NCBI GenBank assembly: GCA_034687125.1
Contig: JAQGBZ010000043.1
Span: 124,001 to 188,000 of the forward strand
Reading direction: 5' to 3'
DNA from: Neelides folsomi
Lineage: Eukaryota; Arthropoda; Collembola; Neelipleona; Neelidae
DNA length: 64,000 bases
Part shown: piece after piece, positions 39,601 through 51,400 of the stretch
Layout of the letters: each line of letters begins with the position of its first letter
How positions within the stretch are numbered: position 1 is the stretch's first letter
Made by a program: the position numbers and the translations under genes
The notes under the pieces: model-generated
Seen by the model: the letters and a program-made list of their open reading frames with translations, nothing else
Databases searched by the model: none
What the model was told of the DNA's origin: nothing

Positions 39601-42600
39601 CTTGTCTACCTCTCTCTCACGTTTATTTTGACATGGCAGACAGCCTTTGTGGGTTTCACTCACAGGCATTCTCGGTTTGAGGCAGAGCATGTGAGCAATC
39701 AGGATATATGGCTCTGATTCTCTCCTCATGATTTTTGGCTCCTGTTCAGAATTTTAGGAAAACCGAGGGTTATTTGCTCATTTTCCCACTTGCCGTTTCT
39801 TAATGAATAACTTGTGCTTGCAATAATTTTGAGAAATTCCTCCGGCCCCACCTTAAACACGAGGGAAACGCGTTCTTAGATCTTCCATTATTACCTTAAT
39901 TGTGAAGGATCTTCTATTTATGATGTGCTGGGGGTCCCTCCCTCAGTCCGCCAAAGTCGCCCTTCATCCCACTCAAACTCCAAAGGTTGAAAGTCTGGCT
40001 GTGAGCTCTCGTTTGCTCTCCTAATCTCTCTTAATCCTTCTTGAGGCGTGTCCACACTTCTGAGACCGCTGTTCTGACTAAAAGATATTATCCTCTTGAG
40101 CTTTAAGTGGTGTCAAGTGGGTCGTATTAAAGAATCACTCTGCCCTTACAACATTGATGAACCATTTTAAAACGACTATATTAGACCGTAAGCGGATGAA
40201 TTCGTTTCACTTTTTATGAACTTACCTTTGATTAATGAACCTTTTTACTCAAAATTAATATTTCAAGCTAAAAATAAGAATTATTAGTATAGTTGTTTAC
40301 GCCTTGTGCAATTTAAAAAAATGTTACTTATGTTATGTATTACATACATACATACATACATATAAATATAACATGATATTAAGAGTATATCATCAGAATA
40401 CCACGAGAATATTTAAAGCTGTCTAAATAGTATTCATATCCATGTTCTTTTTTATCAAGTTATGTAACATTGTACAAGGGTAGTAGAAAACAAACCAAGC
40501 GAAGCATAAATATATTTACACGTGAGTATATTACTTTTAAATTTTTAATGTCAAACATTTACGAGTTTACGACTAGCAGTTTGTGCTTGTTCTGAGAATA
40601 TGAGATTTGAGATTTGAGTGCGTAGGCGAATCCTCTTTGGGCACGGTTGATTTGCTTTAACCGAAGCGGAGCTAAACCAGCTTAAACATTATCGAGTATA
40701 TTGAAAAGCGGAACGTATGTACAGAAACCCATAAGTACATACAAGTATACAAAACTGTCCAATCTGTTCTCATTTCTCAAACAAGAAAATCCATATGCAT
40801 TTATATGCATCGTTGAAAGTGGGAGTTGTCCCTATGAGTGTAACACACAGTGGGCATGAAACAATATCACTTCCACGCATTCGGTCCCACAATGGAGTAG
40901 AGACGAGCAATAAATCGGAGGAGACAGGTTGATTGTGGATTCGGCTTCCTCTTGCCCTTTCATATCCTCTCCTTATCTCGTATTGTTCTGGATGAGAGAA
41001 AGGGTAGGGTTGGGACAGATGCCGGGGCTATAATAATAATAGAATATAATCTCTCATAATTGGAGATCAATATAATCGACTCATCTTACAACGAGGAGTG
41101 GGCTGAACGACCCGCACGTCTCTCGAGCCTCTCCGATTTCCTTTCCTAGACATTAAGGTCCAGGTAGTAGCATATAAAGAGTGTAATGAATGACTAACCC
41201 GACCCATGCGCTGGGAGTTTAAGGGTTAATTTCCCCTGGCTACACTTTGCCGCCAGAGGAAGGAAAGGGTTTGGGTCATTATCAACGTCATAATCGTCGT
41301 GGATAATAGTAATAATTTCCCTGTGTGTGTGGTTTGTCTCTCGGCGGCGGGAGAAGAGGGTCAAAATTTGGTTTTTCTCGGAAGAGATGGGGAGGAGAGC
41401 ACACGGAGGCTCGTTCCCTTTGGAGAAGGGAAAAGCTTTTTTGTCCCTCGATCCTGTCCGTTCCCTTAGGACGTTGAAGGCGCCTGGGATGGGCCCCTTC
41501 GTTCGGCCTTGTCTCACAACAAATGATCAGTCACACCTCCCTTGTTCTCTGTCACCATCGAGACACTTTTTTCAGTTGCCGACGGAGTGCGGGCAGCTCC
41601 ACTCACCTTCCCACCGATCTTACGCTCCTTCTTATTACTTAACCACTATTACTATTTTATGGGTTTTATGTACTTTCGGTCGGCCTCTTCTCCGCTCTCC
41701 TCCTCCCTCCTTCGAATCTCCTCGGCAGGTCTCCTTTGTTTCTCCTCATTCATTCCCTTCGGCTGAGTCAAAGAGGGCCCTTCGTCTTATATTCTTTGGT
41801 TCGGGAAGGTTAGTTTTACCTATTCACCTTCCCCGCGGAGAGACAGATAAATTAGTCAATATAAAGCTAATACTGAGGCGTTTGACAAGAATAGCTTCCT
41901 ACATGTTATTTAGCTCCTAGTAATGTTCCAATGTTTCTCCTGTGGTTGTGGTGGAACATGGGAACATATTTATTTGTAAGATATGAAACATATCCATTTG
42001 AAAGATATAGAACTTAAGGAGTCTCCACAAATGGTTCGAGGGCCGGTTCACTTCCTCTTTAATGGGGGAACAAATAAATGCATGGAGGGTCCTCTGATAA
42101 ATATAAAATTCATTGCGTTATGCATTCTAGAATATGTATTTATATGAGCGAGTGGTATGCAGGAGATGGAAAGTTGTTGGTGCGATGAGAAGGGACTCGT
42201 TTTTCTGTCGGTTTAGAACAGAGTTTTTGAGCTCATCAGAGGATGTTACGATCATCGAAAGGGAAGCAACCCGCCCAGGCGCCGTTTCTTCTTTTTCCTC
42301 CAGGCCTTTTACGACCCTCCTAATGAAGCTGTGAAAAAGTCCCACTTGAAAATATGGTTTCCGCTACTCTTGTATATAACTCCAGAGTCGTCGAAGCAAA
42401 AAAGCGATGTGAGCTTCCTTGAGAACCCGATTTGCAACCGACTGACAGTTGTTCTTTAAGGGAAAGACACTCTGGCTGGTATGTTCTGGAACAACTGCTT
42501 TGCCTTCCTTTATTCTCCGACTTTCTACGACCGCCAGACTCCCCCTGAGTAGTTTGAGAGACTCAGGGAAGGAAACCTGATTAAGTGATAATGAAATCCT

Positions 42601-45600
42601 CGTTTTTACTAAATGGATGACCAGTGGAGAACAAATTGCCTCCCGTACATTCATATTTTACTTTTTTCCATTGCTTTCTCAAGCAATACCTTCGAATTGA
42701 GCGAATAAACTCACATAGAATATAATATGTACTTTTGAGGCAATTCAATGCTCATCTACATTAATCATTGATAAAGTACATGGTTTGATAAAATCTCCAG
42801 GAAAGGAGAAAAAAAATGAATGTGGTGGTAAATTGATACATACATGTTCTTGTAGCTGCTATTACAAATTACTACATTCATTCAACGGCCACCAAATCCA
42901 CGATAAGATGGTAAGGGTGTGGGAGGACTAGCATGCTTCTCCTATAAACTCTTTCACAAAAGACGAACCATAACAATTAAACGAGATCTTGAGCCATTAA
43001 GAGTGAGAGCATCACCTTTCATTTTTCTCTCTGCAGTGTACGAGGGAACGATAAGACATTCTCTCATTCGCACAAAACCACTTCTGTATGTAGTCTTCAT
43101 ATAAGTACAATACAGTATACATGAATATGAATATACATATACATATACATATATGAATAAATGAATATGCATGTGAACAGTTTCTTTCGCCCTAACGCGT
43201 AATAAGTGAGACCACAATTATGAATTGGCCAATTCAACCACAATAGCTTACCATTACAACTCTTCATTTTGTTTGACGGGGAGAAGAAGTGACCCAAATC
43301 TAGTCGAGAGTTCCCAGTAGTGAGCGAGCTAATTCCCATCCAATAAATCATCTTGAAGAGGTCAAAGAAAGACCCTCACTCTTAATGTAGAGAGATAATA
43401 AGGAAAAAACTTGGTTATACTTCAAGTAACATTTTGGACCAGTTAGGGGGAGATAAATGATGGTGGTTATTTTATCAGATTATATTAAGGATATGAATGC
43501 CTCATTCAGAATGAGGCATTCGTGGATGGTTTAAAAGGATTTCACTCTTCCAGGGAACTCCTTCCGTCCGATCCACTCGACCAAGAAGGGCTCGGTTGCC
43601 CGATTCGAAAAGAATCATTATTTAAGTTGCTTCTTCAGAGCGAAGGTTCTTGGATAGTTTCGATGTGTAGTTTTGGCGGACTCGGAAATTGGACAAGGCA
43701 TTGGAGGTCTATTGGCAATTGAGAGCCGCTGGAAGGTCTCCGTTTGTTCCATCACCTGAATATCAATGAGGATGGCGGAAAAGAGCAGGAAACGAGGGTG
43801 AGCCCGGTGCATCATCTTTCCGCTGGGCCGATCTCAGGGAAACAATTTCCTTCTCCCTTTACTGAAGTCTATCACTCTCCCTCTCTGCCCCAACACAATG
43901 AATTTGTATACAGTATATTAGATACCATACATGTATGACAGACACATCCACTCAATGTGGCTCGAAGGTGTATCTCTCAATCCTTCACTCGTCCTCAAAT
44001 GAGTCAGGGGTACAACGAGAATCCAGAGAGTTTCGCTTTACCACCCGAGCGTACCTTCCTGCGCCTTCCCTAAAGGTCAACTTTTACTCAATGTAATTTT
44101 TCATAGATGTGAGCCGTTGATGAGTAGGCACATAAATGCATAGGCTTGTAGCCATCTCATGCCTCACTCACTTTCACATTTTATTATTTTTCATTCTTTA
44201 TAGTACTTTTATTTACAATGCATACAAATGAAGTATTTTTTTAGTAAATAATGGAACATGTTTAAAATTAATCAAGAAAATACACATTTGCTATTTTGTT
44301 GATTGTCTAGTTTAGTATCTGATAAAAAATAAAAAATTGTTTTCATACTGCAGATATGTACTCCAGATATGTATTTGTAATGGCAATGGCTGTTAGATAT
44401 CAAAAATGGTACGAACTGTAACATAGGGTTTTATAGGTGTGAAGTGTGTAAAAAGGATTAAAGTGTAATATACACGGAATCTTTTTTATTTTTTTATTAG
44501 CATCGAAGTGGAGGGTCTATTAAAAGAATGCATGTCTCATGCTCTGCGTTTATTAAATTTACTCTACGTGGCTATTAATTCTTTTATCATCTTGGATCTG
44601 ATCTGATTTCCCATGCTTTCTGACAATAATTGAATATATTTAATCCAGTGCCAGAATTAATGATAAATATAATGGAATGCGAGTAGGGGAATATAGTGAG
44701 GATTTTCATTTTTAAGTTCAAAAGGAACGATGAGAAGAGTTTCGCAATGAAAGGGATTTTATTGAATGGAGTCCATGTTTTCTCGTTGGAGAGCTTCCTT
44801 CAATTCAATTGTTGCACACTTGCATGGGACTGACTAAATTATAGTGGAACAGAAAAAGAATGAGACTTGTGGTTTTATGGATTTTCATTTTAAGGAGGAA
44901 ACTGGATGTCGAACCCACCATCACTCTTATTACTAACTAAACCCCAATTGTGAATTGAAGAGATACTTTCCGCACATGATGATAATGAGACATGATTATA
45001 GATTCAAGGGATTCTTGTTGACAAGCCCTCTGCTCTTTTTATTATCTCCAGTGCATGATGGCATTTGACTCTCTCACAACACAATTTTGTGTAGTAAATT
45101 AAGTTCGTTTGAACACTTTGAATGTTACAAGAACGAGAGTTGACCATTTTGGGTGGTTTCATTCACGGCCCATTGTCGCACTCTTCCTGTTTATATTTTA
45201 TGAGGCTCGACACCTTTTTTCTTCTGTTTTAGTGCTTGTTCGTCCTGGGAATAGTTCGAAGGGTAATCGGATGATATGTGGAGTAGACATCAATTCTCGC
45301 ATAGTTAAATGGATAAAATGGAAGGCTAATGAAATGGAGGGGAATTGAGGTTGACTTTTGTTCCGTCACGGATGGCAAATTTTACGTTGTGAGTTTGTAA
45401 ATGGGACTTTCCACTCTTATGAATGTAAGTTCAGTTCGTTCTTGTTTTCATGTCCTAAGATGGAATTATGAATGTGTTTCTATTTCAAGCCCATTTTCGT
45501 TCATTCTCAACTTGTCGAGTGAGCCATGGGCTAGAAATGTAAAAAGTCGAAGGCCGCACGCAAACCCACGAAATTCACCACATAGGACGAGGGTAAAGTC

Positions 45601-47468
45601 ATCCAATGACACAATAAAATAGGAATCACTATCCCCACCCATTCTTTCCAATTCGAGTCAATCAATTGGTCAAGAGTTTTGAAAGTGTTGATACATGAAA
45701 GATATTATAGTATCTGTATAATATGTAGAATGTTCAAAGAATGATTTTGAATCTAATGGTTCTTTTCTAATTTGAAGGTGAAGATTTGGTTCCAAAACCG
45801 GCGGAGCAAGTACAAGAAGTTGATGAAAGCAGCCCAGGCGCAGGGCTCAACGGGCTCGAACCAACCGCCCTCTCAACAACAAGAGAATTCGAATGAGACG
45901 CTCAGCCCACAAGCACCTGACTCTTTCCCATCACAATCTGGTGACCTCAGTCCGCCTCCAAATAACCCCAACAACCCGTCTCAGGTCAGTTTAAAATTTG
46001 GAGACTTTGATGTATGTAAAATGAAAGGTCACGTAAAGATAAAGATACCAATCTAGGTACAATTTATCGTACAATACATGTCTAGAGTAAATTCAAATCC
46101 TATGTATTATACATACAGATTTGTATTTAGTATTTATGTATGCGAATTTATGCATTAAATGAGTTAACATTTTATGTATAAAGAAATGGTCACTTTAGTG
46201 GTTATTATACGCTATATAGATTTCTACCAGGGATCGTTGTATATGTATATTATATGTAAAGGCATATTATTGATAAGATTATGCTGTAAAGTAATATTAC
46301 GTAATAAATGACTGCCGACACATTATTCTAGATAATCTAGATATTAAAGCGTTGTGAAAAATAAGGAGGAGGGCTTTGGCCACTTTGTCCCACAAACTCA
46401 AGGTTTCAGATTCTGCAATTGCATGCGAATGTCCAAATTCTCAAGCATCTTTTCCTTTGCGTGTCCCATCTCTTTCTCTTTCAATTTCTTACAATTTTAT
46501 GTGGTTAGACCCACGACGGCGAACTTCCAACTACAACCCTCCCTCGTTATCCTTTTGAGACACTCGCCGTCTTTTATAAAAAAAACACTAAAGGATCATT
46601 AACTATTATTACATGACTGCCTGATTTATCCAACCTAGCAGGGTTTGTGGATCCTTTCCCGACTCCTGACTTGACCCTTTCCCAACCAGCACGAGATGCC
46701 TTGAGTTAGTTGTGAACCCATGAGCTCGTGGCTCTCCAAGGTCCCCCCGATTCTTTCACTCACGAACTCACTAATCCACATATAGAATACCTATTAACTA
46801 TTACATCCATTCCATGGGACTATGGGGAGTAATGATGGAAATGCCAATGGGTTCTTTCCCACTCCTCCATTTAATAGGACCTCCTCTTTAACCATTGTAC
46901 ATGTTCCTTCGTTAGTGGAATGTTCGTTTAGTGGACGATGGAAAGAGACGGTTACAGATATTATCGTGGAGCTATTGGGAAGGGCGAGTGGAAGCCGTGA
47001 GAGTCAATTCCGAGACTATCATTGACTAAAGTCGAGAACCGGCCGAGGATCCAATCGACTCCATGACACGACTCTCTCGTTCCAGTTGCATGACTCGTCT
47101 TCCGACGAGTCGTGGCTTCTTAAACTTATAGTTTTACATACAATACTTTTATAGTATTACCTTTACAGTCTTATATGTACCATCTTATGTACCATACACT
47201 ATCTCTATGTTCAGGCCTTGTACATATTAGTTTAGTACCATAGTAGTTTAAGTTATAGTGAAAATGTAATAGGTAATGGAATTTCTTAATTGACTTTCTG
47301 TTCCTTTTATAGGCGAGTTGCTCTTCACCGGTGTCCCCATGGGAAGTGAAGCCCCCTATCCAGGCACCTGGACCACCTCCTCCGCATCATCCGCACCCGG
47401 GAATACCCGTCGGACACCAAGCGTATCAGTATCACTGGTATCATCAGGACCACTCCCTCCTCACATAG
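30467..47468 (+). CDS. Dll: Distal-less homeodomain transcription factor (4 coding exons)
   Basis: Exons 30467-30638, 32564-32745, 45778-45984, 47313-47468; 238 aa from the first in-frame ATG. Residues 11-20 are a polyalanine-like run (seven Ala, Val, two Ala). Residues 30-57 hold the Dll motif YPFPPQNPY ... YHLG ... SPPKD. The homeodomain is residues 75-134, nearly identical to arthropod Dll as I recall it ([44 protein letters not shown]), with W48, F49, Q50 and N51 present (residues 122-125). Dll/Dlx is a nuclear activator that patterns distal limbs, antennae and sensory organs and binds TAATT-type sites. The 13-kb second intron falls between homeodomain residues 44 and 45, the usual Dlx position. 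The C-terminal part is Pro/His-rich and ends [14 protein letters not shown], without the VWPAV-type ending of Drosophila Dll. The N-terminus is probably incomplete: the frame stays open upstream, and LDEMQHQ aligns with the FVELQQH region that lies inside the fly protein. Confidence 0.96.
32564..32745 (+). CDS. Dll: Dll exon 2, homeodomain positions 1-44
   Basis: The acceptor CCCAATAG precedes EPKEEPGG, then [15 protein letters not shown] opens the homeodomain. The exon ends at QTQ with donor GTATGA, phase 0. Confidence 0.97.
40341..40362 (+). repeat. (TACA)n microsatellite
   Basis: About 5.5 perfect copies in the Dll intron. Confidence 0.9.
43131..43154 (+). repeat. (ATATAC)n microsatellite
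   Basis: About four copies of the hexamer in the Dll intron, within a broader TACATA-rich tract. Confidence 0.8.
43222..43235. promoter_or_regulatory. 14-bp perfect palindrome with TTGGCCAA core
   Basis: GAATTGGCCAATTC reads the same on both strands. The core TTGGC-type half sites resemble NFI or back-to-back CCAAT sites. It lies in the Dll intron. Confidence 0.5.
43495..43521. repeat. 27-nt near-perfect palindrome (13-bp arms, 1-nt centre)
   Basis: Arms GAATGCCTCATTC and GAATGAGGCATTC flank a single A. It sits in the Dll intron inside a balanced island. Confidence 0.85.
45778..45984 (+). CDS. Dll: Dll exon 3, recognition helix and Pro/Ser-rich tail
   Basis: The acceptor TTTGAAG precedes VKIWFQNRR, the DNA-recognition helix. 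[10 protein letters not shown] follows, then a Gln/Ser/Pro/Asn-rich region. Phase 0 on both sides, donor GTCAGT. Reading on past the donor would add 24 codons before a stop, an unlikely alternative end. Confidence 0.96.
45985..47312 (+). other. Last Dll intron
   Basis: 1.3 kb; AT-rich TACATA-type DNA at both ends and a balanced island at about 46370-47110. Open frames such as 46354-46602 and 46822-47025 show no domain. A 15-bp quasi-palindrome TCTAGATAATCTAGA lies near 46328. Confidence 0.6.
47313..47468 (+). CDS. Dll: Dll exon 4, Pro/His-rich C-terminus
   Basis: The acceptor TTTTATAG precedes [15 protein letters not shown], a WEVKPP motif comparable to the WDQKP/WEMKPP segment of other Dll proteins. 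[10 protein letters not shown] run and [11 protein letters not shown] follow, then stop. Fifty-one residues. Confidence 0.9.
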   Translation, partial: ASCSSPVSPWEVKPPIQAPGPPPPHHPHPGIPVGHQAYQYHWYHQDHSLLT

Positions 47469-48425
47469 GCAGATGGTTACAAAGATCAATTTGTATTTCT
47501 ATTTGTGAGTACTATATATAACTATAAATATTAGATGAAAATAGGATGAATATGGTAGGGTGTATTAGAGACAAGGAGCATGTGGGAGAGAATCATCAGC
47601 GTTGAACATCTCTCAGTGTTTTAAGCAGTAAATTAATTAATTAATTAATTATACATTCCGTGTGTGTAAAGAAGGTTGTGTAACTCTCGCAGTATCTGAA
47701 TTTAAACGAAACATTCCAGCTCCATTTACATATTATTATTATTTGTATCTCCGCTAATGTAACTATTAAATAGGTATATGAAACTACATTCGTAAAATAT
47801 AATACATTCTGGACAGATATGAAGATGAGTCTTTGTATCTTTCAATTTTAACTTTTTGACGGTTGTGCGATGCATGCAGTTTATTAAGCTACTTTAATAT
47901 ACTCGTAAAATTAAATTTCAGGCTAAGAATTATTATACACATACAAACCTATATACCTACAATTATTTCCTAATATCATATATTACTGAATGAATTTTGT
48001 CTTTGGAGTCTTTGGATAATGTTTAATGTGTAAAGTATTTGTAATTCTTAAAGTATGATAAGAGTGATTGCCGAATGTTGAAAGAGGGGTAGCCCTTTAG
48101 TTCCTTGATAACACTTATATAATCGGATTTTGTTCTCTCTACAGTTCTTAATTAATTTGTATGATTTTACCTAAAATACAAAATGAATCTTTTAGGATAA
48201 ACATTTCAGACAAAACAAATCTTGATCTTACAAATATAATATATGGTAAACATATATACATATTTACAATACATAATTTTCATGTAATTCATGTTATCTA
48301 TAGAATAAATAGTATTGGTACATTAGTCTATGATGTGGATATATAATGAAGTTTTAATTTGCTACATCTCAATATACTAGAAGACAGTATTAAAGAGGAA
48401 TAAAATCCGAAAGAACAAATAAACG
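47469..48425 (+). other. Probable Dll 3' UTR
   Basis: AT-rich sequence after the stop with several AATAAA signals, notably at 48399-48404 and shortly after. The exact end cannot be set from sequence alone. Confidence 0.35.
47631..47651 (+). repeat. (AATT)n microsatellite
   Basis: About five copies just downstream of the Dll stop codon; also a run of TAATTA-type homeodomain core sites. Confidence 0.9.
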
Positions 48426-51400
48426 TGTATATTGATTTTAATTATTATCATACCTTTTCAAAAACATCACCGTTTCATAATACACGTCAATATTTGTTGT
48501 AATTTAATATTCAATTTGGTGTTTGGTAATGACAAAATTTTTTATAAGGATCAGCTGTCAAAATGAGTTAAAGTAATTCTGACGCTAAACGAGTCAATAG
48601 GGGGTAAGTGATCGACTAGAATCATATTTAATGCATAAGGTTTCAACTGACGTGTCCAGTTCATATTTATTGCTACATGTAACTTAAATGCATTGTCTTT
48701 ACGCAATTCGATTTTTATCAAAAAACAATTTCAATCAACTATGTAAATACCTATTACATAACAGTTATACATACCTACGTTATAAATACATGTACTATCA
48801 TTCTTAATTAGAGCTTCAATGCTAAAAATACTTACTATGCTGCCTAGACCTCCAATTGTTATTTATTTTAGTTGAGTCGTGTACTATTGGAGGAGGAGAC
48901 AATAGTGATTAATTGATTTATGCTAACAATGAGAAATCCTATTGTAGAGATAAAATTTTTAAAAAAATTGTAATTATTTCCAAGAATTTTTTAGCTGAGA
49001 ACTCTGCAAAGGTAAAAATATTGAACTTGGGTGTGTAAGATATGTATAAATTTTGTAAACTGTCGTGAGTTAACATTCGAGGCATTCTCCTTTTCGGAGG
49101 AGCTGAGCGAAGGGTGCAGGAAGAGGAATAAGGGAGGGATAGAGCCTTCACTAAGCCCAAGAAAAATTTGATGATGAAGCTGAGAATGATTGACACCTGG
49201 GAGTTAACCTTGTATGACATGACATGACTGGATTTTTTCTTCCCCAACTTCCCATTTCATTCCTCGTTTGCATGTTGATAACCTTTTCCATATAGTGGCA
49301 TATGCAGACATTGAGTTTTTAGAGCCTGGGCAAGAAGAACCACATTGATATCCTCTCTTTTATCTCCCACTTTGGTTCAATTTAATATGTGCGTACCTTG
49401 AGGAGAGCCTCAAAGGCCCAGAACATTTTCAGATACTAACTGTGAAAGCAGAAGGAAACCGACAGACATATACAAAAATACGAAGGTATTAAAATGATCC
49501 TATAAGTCTGATTTCTCGACTCCAAAGAGCTCCTCTATTGCCTCAATCCAAATAGGGAATGAAAACCCTTGGGTCTACAAGAGGAGTGGGAGATTAATAA
49601 TAATCATAATAGCTATAGTGTGAGTCCGAGTCCACAGTGGCCAAACGCCGATCATGCAAACGATGAAAGACAAACGATCCACGTCAGTCAACGGATATGA
49701 GATCGGGAGAATGAATCCTCTCGTGACTTCGCTTCCTCTCTTCTCTATGACATCTCACGACATCTCATCTGAGAGCTCATCCCCCTTGTAAAAAATTTTT
49801 GTGGCTTCCTTTCTTAAAACATTAACTTCATCGTAATACCATCATACATACATATACCTGCATACAAATTACATATGTATCCTACATAAATTTGTATGAA
49901 CTTATATGATTGCATATTCTCATATATCGTATAGTAAATTTTCCGTATTTTAAACATTTTATTTTCGCATATTGTAATGTTTAATTTTGAATGAGAGTTA
50001 AAAGAGAAATAAGAACTTTGAAAATAATACTATAAAAAACTGTTTTTCCTTTGCGGGTAGAACAAGTAAAAATTCAGACAGTGAGGATTTAAAGTCTTTT
50101 GACTCTTCTTCGTTGTGTACTTCATGCCTCAGTTCGAATTCGGTCCTCTTCTTAGAAATTATATTTCTTTGAGTAGTGCCCACTCAGGCTCCTCCGTCTC
50201 TAGAGTCCGAAAAAAAGATTAATATTTTACGCCTCTTGAGTTCCTCGACTCAATTGCTTCCGCTAAATTGGCTTGCAAATTTCTTTATGTTCCTCTCCTC
50301 ATGTGTGCTACAATAGTATGAAAAGAGATGAGAAAATAGCGAAACGATGACCCGACCGTTACCGAAATGGATCTTGATAAAATCACGGTGGATCCACTTG
50401 TAAGTTTCATCACAAAAGGTTTGTTAATGGTAAAAGATGAAATACAAAGTAATCATACATTCTTACATACTAGACCTAGACATACGAATACAGATATATT
50501 ATATATTGGATAGTATAGTATAGGTGTTTAAAGTGTATTGTGTAGCTATTCTGTTTCTGAAGAATGTTTTCTTTACTCTTAACATGTCCTCACATAAATC
50601 ACTATTAAGGCGTCAAGTAAACACTTTAGAGGCTCATTTTCCATGCTTCGCTTTCAATGGGTCTATGAGTAAGCCTTATATTTGTTGTTTCTCTTTCTCT
50701 TAATAAAACCACCGCTCTCATGAATTTTATTCACATTTTATAGCCTTTTACATTGTATGAGTTTGATAAAAATAAAGGAAAACCCATTTTAACCTTTCCG
50801 CCCGACTGATCCTATTTACTGGAATAGGAAGCTTATAAGTTAAAACTAACAAGATAAGGAATAAGTGAAAAGAAGAAGGATGTTCCTTTGATGTTTCTTA
50901 TTCCCTCAGACCTGAAAAATTCTCATAAAGGAACAGAAGCCATTTTTTATACGAGTACTCGTATTATGATGATGATGTGACCACGAAGGCCTATTATACT
51001 ACATTTCTTGTCTCTATTTAATGAGGTGAAGGGTTAGGTCATTTCCCATTTACTTGACTCTTTTTTCCCTTCTATTCTTTTATACTTCTCTTTTTCTGGG
51101 ATATAGGACACATATAACATACAGGTACTTAAGGTATGGTTAGTACAATATACAGTATATGGTACAATAATGTAGGTATAATAGTAACACATATCATTAT
51201 ATGCTGAGGGCTAAGGTCCTTTCCGAATAATATCTTTTTAGTAACTCATAAAATTATATATTTTATATAGCACTAAGAATTTATGATATACAGGTAGGGA
51301 TGAAGATGAAATGTAATTTGTTACATCTTATACATAGTTGACTAAATAATAATAATAAGAATTGAACTGGGTTCTCTCACCTACCCATTCGATTCTGAAC

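Larger units (their letters stand above)
32746..45777 (+). other. 13-kb Dll intron splitting the homeodomain
   Basis: No coding gene recognised. Balanced-composition islands lie at roughly 33300-33720, 34580-34920, 35980-36680, 37620-37980, 38560-38930, 39540-40140, 40830-41930, 42140-42660, 43260-44130 and 44850-45660, with AT-rich DNA between. The largest chance frame (41327-41920, 197 codons) has no domain. Likely a carrier of cis-regulatory modules, by analogy with Dlx genes. Confidence 0.5.

Noticed and set aside
41327-41920. 197-codon frame containing RVKIWFF, which resembles homeodomain helix 3
   Set aside because: Only five residues match (VKIWF); W is not followed by the QNRR motif, no other homeodomain sequence is present, and an opposite-strand frame overlaps. 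Chance similarity.
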